Notes: generated from the sequence alone by a model not told the origin. 34,221 nucleotides of DNA from Treponema sp. (GCA_031265845.1 JAISCC010000055.1:1-34221), one strand, 5' to 3'; positions 1-8,227 are shown, counted from the first letter of the stretch. Made by a program: numbers and translations.

Positions 1-268
1 ACCGGCTTATCATATCCGTAAGCACGGCGTATTCTTCCCCGCCGATACCTTTTTCGGCCAGCACCGTCGGCGCGCCCATCATCGCTATCGGAACCACAAA
101 AGCGTCGTCCGCCACCTCGCCCGGGTCCAGCAGCGTTACCGGGCCGCGCTCCTTAATAGCGCCCAGGGCAATTAGTTTTCCGATATACGGATCGCCCCCG
201 CCGCCGGATCCCAAAAGGGACGCTCCCAGGGCTATATCTTCCAGTTCTTGTATGCCGATTTTCCGCAT
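1..268 (-). CDS. DUF917 / S-methyl-thiohydantoin desulfurase-like protein, N-terminal part
   Basis: The first 89 codons are present and the 3' end runs off the window. The protein starts MRKIGIQELEDIALGASLLG and continues with a glycine-rich SGGGGDPYIGKL segment, the N-terminal hallmark of the DUF917 family. The ATG at 268 is set by a good AGGAG ribosome site 5-6 bases upstream. DUF917 proteins are often found beside hydantoinases and hydantoin racemases, and some members carry an S-methyl-thiohydantoin desulfurase annotation. The gene lies 20 bp behind the NCS1 permease on the same strand, so the two are probably one operon. The exact substrate cannot be read from the fragment. Confidence 0.8.
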   Translation of the reverse strand, partial: MRKIGIQELEDIALGASLLGSGGGGDPYIGKLIALGAIKERGPVTLLDPGEVADDAFVVPIAMMGAPTVLAEKGIGGEEYAVLTDMISR

Positions 269-288
269 AACCTACTCCTTTGCATTTG

Positions 289-1557
289 CTATTCCTCAAC
301 CGTTTTAGCCGGAATTACCTTTATCAAGAAGATATACGCGACAATGGAAATGACAATTCCATTGATGGGCGCCACGAAGAAAGGTGTCACGTTAGCCGTA
401 AGATACGCGACAATCGCTCCGGCAACAAAGGCTATGACGCCCGCCCAATTTATACCGGCGGCAGGCTTGAAATTTTCAGCCTTGCCCTTGCCTATTACCC
501 AGTAATTGGCAATGATAACACCGGCTATAGGCGGAACAAACGCTGTAATAATGCCCAAAAATGTAGTAAAACGGTCAAGTATGCCCACTGCGGCAAGCAG
601 AGTGCCGATGGCTCCGGCGATACCCGTGGTTATCTTGAATTTTGCCTCGGTAAATCCAAGCAAGTTGGAGATAGCCAAGCCCCCTGAATAGGCGTTGGTG
701 GTATTCGTTGTCCATGTGGCAAGGACAAGGGCGATAAGCCCGATAGCGGGAAGTCCAAGATTGGCAAGCACCTTTGTAATATCGTATTCACCGGCGACAA
801 TACCGCTTACCGCCCCGACCAGGAGCATGCCGATACCAATGGGAAGGAGTCCGACGACACTTGATTTAATTACATCTCCCCTGTTTTTCGCGTAACGGGA
901 ATAGTCGCCGGAAATAACGCCGCCTACAGCGAAAGTCGCAACCGCCAGATTAATACCTGTTACCAGAGTCGCCTGCTGGGAAGGCTTGTATGCGCCTATG
1001 ATCGGGATGCCGTTATTCAGGAAAAGGGCTGAAATAATCACATACCCAATAACCAGAACAAGCGCGGGAACAGCGATATAGTTAAGATACTTGATCGCTT
1101 TGTATCCATACATGGCGGTTAAAAACATCAGAACGCCCGACACCACCGTGCTAATCCAGACAGGAATGTTTACCCCGGCTATGCTTTTTATCATGACACT
1201 GACAGATATTCCGCATACCCCGGACTGGACGCCGAACCATCCAACGCAGACGATGCCGAGCAAAAGGCTGGTAAGGTAGCGGGAACCGGCGACACCCAGA
1301 GACGCCGCCGCCATACTCACTGTGGGAAGCCCCGTATCACAGGCTTGCATGCCCTGGAAGCACATATAGGCGCATATAATTCCAAACCCAATCAGGCAGG
1401 CCAGAATGATAGAGCCGAAGGAAAAGCCCTGCGCCAGATACCCGCCAACCATGAGGGCAGGTATACAAATCATGCTCCCAATCCAGATGGAGGCGATGCT
1501 CCACCAGCTCTGCCGTTGTTCCGGCGGGATTTTAAATCCCGATACCGCATCCGCCAT
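289..1557 (-). CDS. NCS1-family cytosine/hydantoin permease (CodB-like)
   Basis: This is a 422-aa polytopic inner-membrane protein with about 12 hydrophobic segments and no signal peptide. It resembles CodB throughout: a GWFGVQ motif near residue 110, a WTTNTTNAYSGGL segment (CodB has IWTTNDNALYASGL), and a VPPIAGVIIANYW segment near the C-terminus. NCS1 carriers import nucleobases, hydantoins or allantoin with Na+ or H+. The start at 1557 is preferred over the longer ORF (to 1608) because a TAAGGAG site lies 6 bases before it. It precedes the DUF917 gene and faces a hydantoin-type racemase, so a (thio)hydantoin-like substrate is more likely than cytosine; that part is inference. Confidence 0.85.
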   Translation of the reverse strand: MADAVSGFKIPPEQRQSWWSIASIWIGSMICIPALMVGGYLAQGFSFGSIILACLIGFGIICAYMCFQGMQACDTGLPTVSMAAASLGVAGSRYLTSLLLGIVCVGWFGVQSGVCGISVSVMIKSIAGVNIPVWISTVVSGVLMFLTAMYGYKAIKYLNYIAVPALVLVIGYVIISALFLNNGIPIIGAYKPSQQATLVTGINLAVATFAVGGVISGDYSRYAKNRGDVIKSSVVGLLPIGIGMLLVGAVSGIVAGEYDITKVLANLGLPAIGLIALVLATWTTNTTNAYSGGLAISNLLGFTEAKFKITTGIAGAIGTLLAAVGILDRFTTFLGIITAFVPPIAGVIIANYWVIGKGKAENFKPAAGINWAGVIAFVAGAIVAYLTANVTPFFVAPINGIVISIVAYIFLIKVIPAKTVEE

Positions 1558-1639
1558 AAAAAACTCCTTAACAATTTGTTTTCCTACTTGCATACGTCTA
1601 AAAATCATGTTACTATTAGTATACTGATAGGTTATGTTG

Positions 1640-1669
1640 AATATATCATTGGCTTGAATTTTTTGTCAA
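1640..1669 (-). promoter_or_regulatory. Sigma-70 promoter of the permease-DUF917 operon
   Basis: On the minus strand a perfect TTGACA (1664-1669) is separated by 18 bp from TATATT (1640-1645). This would start transcription near 1633 and give a leader of about 75 nt before the permease ATG at 1557. Confidence 0.65.
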
Positions 1670-1832
1670 GCGCCTTCGGTTAGTTTTTGCGCAGACCGTC
1701 GTGGCTGTGGAACAGGTAAATGTACGGCTTTTAGAGATTTCCTGGACTGTTCAGGGAGATGGACGCGCGGTTAGACTTGCTGTCTGACCATTTAAATTTT
1801 TAGGGGCGGTTTCCCCAAAACAAGGAATCAAC
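1670..1832. other. Divergent intergenic region, racemase side
   Basis: No clear promoter is visible for the racemase. A short open frame on the plus strand (GTG 1701 to TGA 1787, 28 codons, ending QGDGRAVRLAV) reads protein-like but has no ribosome site. It may be a decayed remnant or chance. Confidence 0.3.
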
Positions 1833-2582
1833 ATGAAAATTTTGAACATTATCCCGATTATTTCTGACATTTGGACGGATGAAATGCAGAAATATGTCAC
1901 TAAAGACCTGCTTCCTACCACAGAAGTGGTGTCAAAGAATATAAGACACGGTCCGGCAAGTATCGAAGGCGAGTATGACGAGGCTTTAGCAGTTCCCGAA
2001 GTGCTTTTCCTGACCAAAAAAGCGGAAAAAGACGGCTTTGACGCGGTTTTTATCGACTGTTTCGGCGAACCGGGGGTCAGAGCGGCGCGCGAGCTTGTCA
2101 ATATCCCCGTTTTCGGCGGTTTTGAACCGGCGATTTTCTACGCGCTGGGCGTAGCCGACCGTATAGGGATTGTCAGCGTGTTGCCCGAAGTGGTCCCCCT
2201 CATTCGGGAAGTCGTAGACCGGGAGAGCTTGCAGAACCGTATATCGTCCATCCGGTATGTGAATATTCCGGTTTTAAGTCTTGAAGACATTGAAAAATTG
2301 GCCGCCGCTCTCATCAAGGAAAGCGTCAAAGCCATAGACGAAGACCATGTGGAAATGATAGTCCTTGGCTGTACGGCAATGGTCGGCGTAAAAGAGCGCG
2401 TCGAAGAGGGCTTGAAAATCGAAGGCTACGATGTGGTTGTCATTGAGGCCGCCCAAGCCGCCCTTATGATGCTGGAAACTTATGTCCGTATGGGACTTAA
2501 GCACAGCGTTTACACCTATCCCGCTCCCCGTGAAAAGAAGCGGGCGTGGTGGGGCGGCGACATCATTGTAGACATTATCTAG
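1833..2582 (+). CDS. Hydantoin / Asp-Glu racemase family protein
   Basis: The 249-aa protein belongs by sequence to the Asp/Glu/hydantoin racemase superfamily, which uses two cysteines as acid/base pair. Both are present: C76 in FIDCFGEPG and C180 in IVLGCTAM, at the spacing seen in hydantoin racemases. No signal peptide is visible, so it should be cytoplasmic. The ATG at 1833 has a modest AAGGA site 6-7 bases upstream. It is transcribed away from the NCS1 permease/DUF917 operon. Together they suggest uptake of a hydantoin-like compound, racemisation of its chiral carbon and further processing. The tail after residue 230 (EKKRAWWGGD) is rich in charge and tryptophan. A maleate isomerase or another racemase in the superfamily is an alternative. 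Confidence 0.8.
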   Translation: MKILNIIPIISDIWTDEMQKYVTKDLLPTTEVVSKNIRHGPASIEGEYDEALAVPEVLFLTKKAEKDGFDAVFIDCFGEPGVRAARELVNIPVFGGFEPAIFYALGVADRIGIVSVLPEVVPLIREVVDRESLQNRISSIRYVNIPVLSLEDIEKLAAALIKESVKAIDEDHVEMIVLGCTAMVGVKERVEEGLKIEGYDVVVIEAAQAALMMLETYVRMGLKHSVYTYPAPREKKRAWWGGDIIVDII

Positions 2583-2588
2583 AGCGCG

Positions 2589-2614
2589 GGTCCGCTTGCC
2601 GGCGGCGGCGGACC
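2589..2614 (+). terminator. Hairpin just after the racemase stop
   Basis: GGTCCG (2589-2594) pairs with CGGACC (2609-2614) around a GC-rich loop, starting 7 bp after the stop. Only a weak TATAAAATTT follows, so intrinsic termination is plausible but not strong. Confidence 0.4.
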
Positions 2615-2654
2615 TATAAAATTTGGCTTGCAGACGCTTTAGGATTATTGACGA

Positions 2655-2790
2655 AACAGCGCCTGTCTTTTACCTGCTGTAGATTGCGCCTGCGGGGTAG
2701 TGACGGAAACACGGAATGTGCGAAACGGCGGACGAGGCGCAAGAAATGCGTGAGCATATACCGTCTGAAACGGTAATAATTTTGGACATG
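2655..2790 (+). repeat. Dispersed intergenic repeat, copy 1
   Basis: This stretch shares a TGTCTTTTACCTG core and a following GAAATGCG(T/C)GAG block with 4812-4930, in the same orientation. The two copies lie on either side of the lipoprotein gene. Where copy 2 has 15 G's, this copy has a short interrupted G stretch (about 2695-2703). Translation gives only meaningless frames, so it is probably non-coding. Confidence 0.5.
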
Positions 2791-2844
2791 TTTTCAAATG
2801 CTTTTTGTGTTTTCTGGCATACCGGAAAGGCGCTTTTTCCCTTC

Positions 2845-2890
2845 TATAAATAAAAAGGCGGTTCCAAAATGCCATTCTGGAACCGCCTGT
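2845..2890 (-). terminator. Rho-independent terminator of the lipoprotein gene
   Basis: AGGCGGTTCCA and TGGAACCGCCT form an 11-bp stem extendable by further pairs (2856-2888). On the minus strand it is followed at once by TTTTTATTTATA. It lies 73 bp beyond the lipoprotein stop. The other strand also has a T-rich run, so it may work in both directions. Confidence 0.8.
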
Positions 2891-2960
2891 GTTGTTTTTA
2901 ACTTTCTGACACTACTAATTTAGCCGCCCCAAATGTCCAGTGTCTGGAACGGGACAGGTG

Positions 2961-4535
2961 TTAGTAAACAAACTGGGCGTAGCGGATATAGTTATTATTA
3001 CTGTCAGTATAACTATTAGTATTAGAAAGTCCACCCCCATAGTTCCAGTTAGAGATGTTTTTTCTCACTCCGTCAGCAAACTCCACATACGCCTGGGCAT
3101 AGACACTGTAGTAAGTCAAGTCACTCGTCGCCGCGTCCGGTACGGAAATAGTTTTTGGCGTCACCGTTGCGGCTTCCAATTCGGCTTTGGTGAACTCAAT
3201 CTTATCGTTGTATTTGCCGGATTGATAGCTATTGTCGTAGCTGTTGCCCTTCACCCAGTAAATGACGAGCTTGCCGTCGCTTGGAAGGATATTCTTGTAG
3301 TATATGGACGGAGTAACCGCGTAATTCGTTACGCCGGCGGTAGCGGTGTTTTTAGCGCCGACACTTATGCGTATGGTCTGAGCAGCAATTTCTTGGGGAT
3401 CAACGGAAAGAAAATAGCCGTCCTTCGATTTGTACTGGGTTGCATCGCCTTTTACCGCTTTAACGCGGTAGACGTAGTAACCGGTTTCTGCGGGCAACGT
3501 CCGGTCATAAAGAGAAACCTTCAAGTTGCCGAGGTGGTCAGTAGTCAGATCACCAGCTGTTGCCGCTATATAACCGTTGTCCGCCGGTTTCGACAAAGTG
3601 ACAGCCGCATAATCGCCTGTCGCGTAGCGCTGTTTATTCGCCGGAGCGCGTTCAACGCTGTACGCGACGCCCGGTTTGAGGTTGTTTAGGGAAATAGACG
3701 CGCTATAGTATATGGCGGTTGAGGCGTTCGCGCCCTCTCCCACTACAGGGTCGTCTACCTGTAGATTTAAACTAAAATTGGTTCCAAACAGCGATTCAAA
3801 TTTTTCCTCGGCGCTTATTAGCTTGCTGGCCGTGTAGAAAGGATTAAAATCGTCATTCCCCCCTGTCTGCGCCCACGCCGTATAGGTTCCGCTGCTCTGC
3901 TGAGTAAGCGGCCACGCATACTCACCGGTTGTTTGCAGATAGTCAATCCATGCTCCACCCATGTAGCTGTCGTCTCTGCGAATCGACACCCAGTATCCAT
4001 CTGCCACATCTCCATGTGCGCCCGGGGTGACCGTCACCTTTATGATGTTTGACTCAGGAAGCAGTTCAATCGCCACCGCTGCCGGCGGGTCAAGTTCGGC
4101 TCCCCTTGCAAGGAACGGCGTTCCGGTGGTAACCGTAACTTCTTTTTGAGCGCTCTCTTTATGGAAGCTAACCGGGGCAGCTTTTACCGTATACGTGTAC
4201 GTGACTCCCGCTTTCACGCTAGAGAGAGAAAGGTTTTGCAAGTCCCTAACATAGTATTTGCCAGTCGACGGATCCGTATGTATGCCACCATTCTGACCCG
4301 AGTACGCAATTGAAATATCCTCGCCGTTACCTTCCCTGCGGAAGACAGTATAGCCTTCCGCGTCAATGTCCGTGCTCCATTCCAGCTTCACTCCGTCTGT
4401 TATGGCGGTCGCCGTTACATCAGGCGCCTTTATCGCCGGGAAATTCACGGTGGCGTTCAGATCGTTGTCGCATCCGGCGAGCGCAAGGGTGGCCGCCAGC
4501 AATGCGACAAAAACAAGTTTATAAAACATTTTCAT
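2961..4535 (-). CDS. Lipoprotein with fibronectin type III-like repeats
   Basis: The 524-aa product begins with a lipoprotein signal: KMFYKLVFVALLAATLALAGC, with the lipobox cysteine at residue 22. It should be lipidated and exported. From residue 38 a fibronectin-III-like module is recognisable (VTATAITDGVKLEWSTD, then GYTVFRRE, then YTYTVKA). Looser copies of the W/Y pattern follow near residues 150-225, 275-370 and 385-500, suggesting a string of beta-sandwich domains. The C-terminus is rich in Asn, Tyr and Ser. The ATG at 4535 has an ideal AGGAGG site 8 bases upstream. Such proteins in treponemes are usually surface or periplasmic proteins of unknown binding role. The gene stands alone, with a structured leader and its own terminator, between two copies of a dispersed repeat. 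Confidence 0.8.
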   Translation of the reverse strand: MKMFYKLVFVALLAATLALAGCDNDLNATVNFPAIKAPDVTATAITDGVKLEWSTDIDAEGYTVFRREGNGEDISIAYSGQNGGIHTDPSTGKYYVRDLQNLSLSSVKAGVTYTYTVKAAPVSFHKESAQKEVTVTTGTPFLARGAELDPPAAVAIELLPESNIIKVTVTPGAHGDVADGYWVSIRRDDSYMGGAWIDYLQTTGEYAWPLTQQSSGTYTAWAQTGGNDDFNPFYTASKLISAEEKFESLFGTNFSLNLQVDDPVVGEGANASTAIYYSASISLNNLKPGVAYSVERAPANKQRYATGDYAAVTLSKPADNGYIAATAGDLTTDHLGNLKVSLYDRTLPAETGYYVYRVKAVKGDATQYKSKDGYFLSVDPQEIAAQTIRISVGAKNTATAGVTNYAVTPSIYYKNILPSDGKLVIYWVKGNSYDNSYQSGKYNDKIEFTKAELEAATVTPKTISVPDAATSDLTYYSVYAQAYVEFADGVRKNISNWNYGGGLSNTNSYTDSNNNYIRYAQFVY

Positions 4536-4571
4536 ACTTGAAACCTCCTATAGATTTCAGATATACTAAAG

Positions 4572-4638
4572 AGCCCGGACTCAGACTGTACCCACACAAC
4601 GTGTGGAGGCTGGACACCTGGGTTTGATGTCCGGGGCT
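4572..4638 (-). promoter_or_regulatory. Structured 5' leader of the lipoprotein mRNA
   Basis: In mRNA orientation AGCCCCGGAC (4638-4629) can close a domain with GTCCGGGCT (4580-4572), with one bulged base. Inside it CCACAC/GTGTGG (4592-4597, 4601-4606) forms a hairpin. A second pairing, GGACA (4632-4628) with TGTCC (4616-4612), would use bases of the closing stem, so the two folds exclude each other. The domain ends about 23 nt before the ribosome site. It matches no riboswitch class I can recognise. Confidence 0.4.
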
Positions 4639-4660
4639 TAAAGCCGAGAAGAAAGCGCCG

Positions 4661-4680
4661 CGCATGGCGTACGCTATGCG
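4661..4680. repeat. Near-perfect 20-bp palindrome
   Basis: The sequence CGCATGGCGTACGCTATGCG is self-complementary except for one symmetric mismatch. It lies in the 0.5-kb gap between the lipoprotein and rimO. No role is evident. Confidence 0.5.
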
Positions 4681-4804
4681 CATGTGCGCGCTGGAAGATG
4701 AGATATGTGCGCTTGCGCGATTTTTAGACGGCGCGTCGCGTAAAGAAGAATCGCGCCGGAAACGCATCGCCCTATTTTGGCTGATTTGAGAATAATTGTC
4801 GCCT

Positions 4805-4950
4805 TGAAAAAAAGCTTGTCTTTTACCTGTTGCCGACTGCGGGGGGGGGGGGGGGATCACCGTCAAGGACTGCGCCGCAAGCGGAAAGCGCGGGAAATGC
4901 GCGAGAATGCGCTGGCGTATATTGATGCGTCCGCCATCCGCGCTTTTAAT
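4805..4950 (+). repeat. Dispersed intergenic repeat, copy 2, with a 15-G tract
   Basis: This is homologous to 2655-2790 (see copy 1). At 4841-4855 it holds an uninterrupted run of 15 G's. Runs of this length are hypermutable by slippage and in treponemes are known to alter promoter activity or reading frames. Here the tract is about 200 bp from the rimO stop and 300 bp from the lipoprotein ATG, so an effect on transcription is possible but unproved. Confidence 0.55.
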
Positions 4951-5053
4951 CATTTTGAAGCGTGCCATAGACATATTCATTAAGAAGTACTATAACGCAT
5001 ATCGCAACTATTTTCAATATAATTTGCACGTTTTTTTACGATTTGTAGATTTT

Positions 5054-6397
5054 CTAGCGTACCGGCGCGATTTCCAAGTCAAATCCGGCGCGAGCGAACG
5101 CTTTGCCCCGGATAAAATATCCCGGCTCCAAAACAGCGTCCGAAGAGATGACCGCAGAACCGTCCACTTCCGGCGCGTGGCAGAAAAGCCTGCCGAGGTA
5201 CAACTCCTCGCCCTGAATCTTCTCCTCAACAAGAACATCAAAAACACGGCCTATGAAACGCTCCATTCGCCGTTTGGTAATCGCGGCTTGTTTTTCCTCC
5301 ACCTGTTGTTTCCGCGCCAGCGCGGTTTTTTGGGGAACGCGGTTCTTGAGCGAATACGCCGGCGTATTCTCCTCCCGTGAATAGGTGAAGCACCCAAGCC
5401 AGTCCAGCGCGCTTTTCTCCTGAAACTCAAAAAGCTCGCCCATATCCTCTTCGGTTTCGCCTGGAAAACCGAGCAGGAAGGTGGAGCGGATGACCGCGTC
5501 CGGCAACGCGGCGCGGATGTGATCAAGCAGGGCGAGGTAGTCGTCCGCGCTTTGTCGGCGGTTCATTCTTTTGAGAACCCCGGCGGCTCCATGCTGGAAA
5601 GGGAGATCAAAATAGGGCAGAAACCGTTTGTCGTCGCACATGAGGGCGAGGATTTGCATGGGGAAGTGATTCGGATGAATGTAGAGCAGCCGCACCCAAA
5701 AATCGCCCTGTAGAGTGGAAAGAGCCGCAAGCAGATCCGGCAGTTCCTGCCCGCCCCTGTCCATGCCGAAAGAGCCTATATCCTGCCCGATGAGGCAGAG
5801 TTCTTTGACGCCGCGTTTGAGGAGCGCCGTACATTCTCCAATAATTGCCGTGATTGTCCTGCTTCTCAAGCCGCCGCGTATAAGCGGAATGGAGCAAAAC
5901 GCGCAATGGTTGTCGCAACCTTCGCTGATTTTCACATAGGCGGATCCGGGCAGGGAGAGCAAGGGTCTTTCCGGCAAAGCGCTTTCGATTTCATCAACGG
6001 CGCTTGCGCCGCCTACGGCGTTGCGAGCGCTGGCGGCTGAATGTTCATACCGCTCCCCGCGCAACGCGGCGGCGGACGCCGCGCCGATGTTCGAGATGTC
6101 TTTGTCGCCGAATATCACAGTGGCTTCGGTGAGTGATTCTTCAAGTTCGGCGGCGTACCGTTGGCTCAAGCAACCGGCAAGGATGATTTTTTTGCGTGGG
6201 TACGCGCTACGCCACGCCATCACCGCATTGATGGATTCTCGTTTTGCGCTTTCTATGAATCCACACGAGTTGATTATGATGACATCCGCTTGTTCGGCGT
6301 CTGTGGAAACCCAGCCCTCTTTGTTCAGGAACGCCATCATTGTTTCCGCATCCACCTGATTTTTAACGCAACCGAATGGATCGATAAAGTATTTCAT
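5054..6397 (-). CDS. rimO: Ribosomal protein S12 methylthiotransferase RimO
   Basis: This 447-aa radical-SAM enzyme adds a methylthio group to an aspartate of ribosomal protein S12. The N-terminal methylthiotransferase domain has its three cluster cysteines (C10 in FGCVKNQVDAE, C45 in INSCGF, C76 in LAGCLSQR). The radical-SAM motif CDNHCAFC gives C161, C165 and C168. A C-terminal TRAM-like segment follows from about residue 375. The FGCVKNQVD and SEGCDNHCAFCSIP signatures and the length fit RimO better than MiaB. The ATG at 6397 has a GGAGG site 5 bases upstream. It is the last gene of a lolA-rodZ-rimO run, 51 bp after rodZ. An Ala/Ser-rich stretch at residues 105-145 between the domains is longer than I would expect. 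Confidence 0.93.
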   Translation of the reverse strand: MKYFIDPFGCVKNQVDAETMMAFLNKEGWVSTDAEQADVIIINSCGFIESAKRESINAVMAWRSAYPRKKIILAGCLSQRYAAELEESLTEATVIFGDKDISNIGAASAAALRGERYEHSAASARNAVGGASAVDEIESALPERPLLSLPGSAYVKISEGCDNHCAFCSIPLIRGGLRSRTITAIIGECTALLKRGVKELCLIGQDIGSFGMDRGGQELPDLLAALSTLQGDFWVRLLYIHPNHFPMQILALMCDDKRFLPYFDLPFQHGAAGVLKRMNRRQSADDYLALLDHIRAALPDAVIRSTFLLGFPGETEEDMGELFEFQEKSALDWLGCFTYSREENTPAYSLKNRVPQKTALARKQQVEEKQAAITKRRMERFIGRVFDVLVEEKIQGEELYLGRLFCHAPEVDGSAVISSDAVLEPGYFIRGKAFARAGFDLEIAPVR

Positions 6398-6448
6398 TCG
6401 GCCTCCGCAGTCCCCGCAGTCTCCGCCGCTCTTCGCGTTTGAAGCCTC

Positions 6449-7546
6449 CTACTCAAGCCGTGACAGCACGAGCTGGTAGCGGTTGCTCTCGTCTCGTATC
6501 CAGTGGATTTCAGTGATTACCACCTCGCCGGCGCCGCCCAACTCAACAGGCACGTTTCTGCCGCCACTGATAATCTGAATTTTGACGGTGGACGCATTAG
6601 ATGCGCCGATACGAACGCCGTTTTGCGCCTGAATGCTGAGTTCGCCGCCTCGCTCAAAGTACTGCTCATTGCGCCCCTGCCTGTCCCGTTCCGCGAGGAT
6701 TTCCCACCGGAAGAGGCAGAAGCCTTGAAACGCCGCTTGCAAGGTGAATGGATACGGTGTGGGAGAAGAAATGATAACGATTGCGGGAGTGGTTAAGTCG
6801 CTTGCGACGGCCGTTGTGATTGCCGGGGTTTCGATGTTAGCTGTCCGGGATGGCGGCAAAGAGGCTTCAAGGTCGAAATGCAAGCGCGCGCCGGTGTCTG
6901 GATGGTTCTTCACAAAGTCTGCGGCGATGATTTTCAACTCGTTGAATCCGTCGTCATTCATATCTACTATTGCCTCTTGTCCCAAATCAAGGCGAATATC
7001 GCCAATAGGAGAGTCAATGGTCAAGGACTCTCCTATATTCATCAGCATGAACTGGTAATTGGTCTCATTATATCGTACAACAAAGGAATCCCCCAAGAAC
7101 AGCCGCTTTTCCTCAGGATTTTCATTCATAACATATTCTTTTGTCGCGCGGATCTTATGTTCCACCGGAGATCTCTTAGGCAGATGAAGCGCGAAGTACA
7201 CGCCTCCTCCAATGGCTGCGACAATCATAATGGCCGCTAATATTTGAACGACTGTTTTTACGGGGAATTCCCGCGGCACAACCACGAGTTGATCGACGGG
7301 CGTTGGCTGTTCCTGTAGTTTCATAGACCGGTACAAGGCGATCAAATTATCGACGTTTAACCCGAGGTAGGAGCCGTAACTTTTCAAAAAACCGATGGTG
7401 TACACTTCTCCCGGAAAAACGGAGAAATCATCTTCTTCCATAGCTTTTAGGTAGCGAACCGCCACATTGGTTTTAAGGCTCACATCCTCGTACGATTCTT
7501 TTTTATGCTCACGAGCGTTTTTTAATTTATTCCCCAGATATTCCAT
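6449..7546 (-). CDS. rodZ: RodZ-like HTH membrane protein
   Basis: The 365-aa protein has a RodZ layout. An N-terminal Xre-type helix-turn-helix covers about residues 5-75 (LGNKLKNAREHKKESYEDVSLKTN and a YTIGFLKSYGSYLGL segment). One transmembrane helix follows (about 97-118, VVQILAAIMIVAAIGGGVYF), then an extracytoplasmic region. The C-terminal 90 residues resemble the RodZ DUF4115 beta domain (VELGGAGEVVITEIHW). RodZ couples MreB filaments to the cell-wall elongation machinery. The GGAGGG site 5 bases before the ATG is strong. The gene starts 12 bp after lolA ends, so the two are surely co-transcribed. The middle region (residues 120-270) is longer than in E. coli RodZ and looks partly structured. 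Confidence 0.8.
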   Translation of the reverse strand: MEYLGNKLKNAREHKKESYEDVSLKTNVAVRYLKAMEEDDFSVFPGEVYTIGFLKSYGSYLGLNVDNLIALYRSMKLQEQPTPVDQLVVVPREFPVKTVVQILAAIMIVAAIGGGVYFALHLPKRSPVEHKIRATKEYVMNENPEEKRLFLGDSFVVRYNETNYQFMLMNIGESLTIDSPIGDIRLDLGQEAIVDMNDDGFNELKIIAADFVKNHPDTGARLHFDLEASLPPSRTANIETPAITTAVASDLTTPAIVIISSPTPYPFTLQAAFQGFCLFRWEILAERDRQGRNEQYFERGGELSIQAQNGVRIGASNASTVKIQIISGGRNVPVELGGAGEVVITEIHWIRDESNRYQLVLSRLE

Positions 7547-7558
7547 TGCGCCCTCCGT

Positions 7559-8227
7559 TTAGTTCGCATCTCTAAACAAGAAATTATTGTACACATTCGA
7601 GGATGCCGGGGAATCGTAATTGAAACGCTGTTCGGGAATGCCTTCATTGATCTTTATGGCTGAAAAATCAAAACGCACTAGTCCGCCAGCAAGAGTGACG
7701 CCATCCATACGCCGTATGAGTTTGGTGTCAGGATTGACGCTCACGATGATCTCCCGAAAACTCTCCGAACCGGAACGCCTAACCAGTTTTAATTGCACGA
7801 CGGATTCGGCGGTTCCCTCAAGCAGTACCGGCGCGGGACCCGTTACGTATGACGGCGTATAATTCCGCCTGAGAATACGAAGCCCTTGCCCAGACGCCGA
7901 AGAACGCCCTGAACTTACTTCTTGCGTTAAGGTTGCGCGGTAATCGGGCAGGTATAAGGTAAGCATTTCCCCATTGAACACGATCACCTGTTCTGCGGGA
8001 GCCGTGAAGTCTATGCGCAAGAAGTATGGAACAAGGTAGCTTACGGTTCCCGTCATGGTTGATCCGCTTGATTGTATAATGAGATTCGCCTCGAAATCGC
8101 GCATATTGGCGTATTTTTCGGACACCATTTCAAGATACCGTTCAGCGGTGATAATTTCCTGCGAAACCGCAACGAAAGAAATAAACTGCGTCAAAAAACA
8201 TACAAGAAACAGTTTTCTGCTTGTCAT
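7559..8227 (-). CDS. lolA: LolA-like periplasmic lipoprotein carrier
   Basis: The 222-aa protein starts with a cleavable signal peptide (residues 1-22, ending FVAVSQ). The rest reads as a LolA-type open beta-barrel: an AERYLEMVSEKYANMRDFEANLII helix, then strands with VSYLVPYFLRIDFTAPAEQVIVFNGEMLTLYLP, and a late VSVNPDTKLIRRMDG strand. LolA ferries lipoproteins across the periplasm. Spirochaetes rely heavily on lipoproteins, so a LolA homologue is expected. The AGGATGG site precedes the ATG by 4-5 bases. It leads the lolA-rodZ-rimO operon and is preceded by a terminator-like hairpin. The match is by overall pattern, not by an invariant motif. Confidence 0.75.
   Translation of the reverse strand: MTSRKLFLVCFLTQFISFVAVSQEIITAERYLEMVSEKYANMRDFEANLIIQSSGSTMTGTVSYLVPYFLRIDFTAPAEQVIVFNGEMLTLYLPDYRATLTQEVSSGRSSASGQGLRILRRNYTPSYVTGPAPVLLEGTAESVVQLKLVRRSGSESFREIIVSVNPDTKLIRRMDGVTLAGGLVRFDFSAIKINEGIPEQRFNYDSPASSNVYNNFLFRDAN

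Noticed and set aside
2940..3689. 249-codon plus-strand ORF opposite the lipoprotein
   Set aside because: It is antisense to a convincing lipoprotein with signal peptide, ribosome site and terminator; its translation shows no family features.
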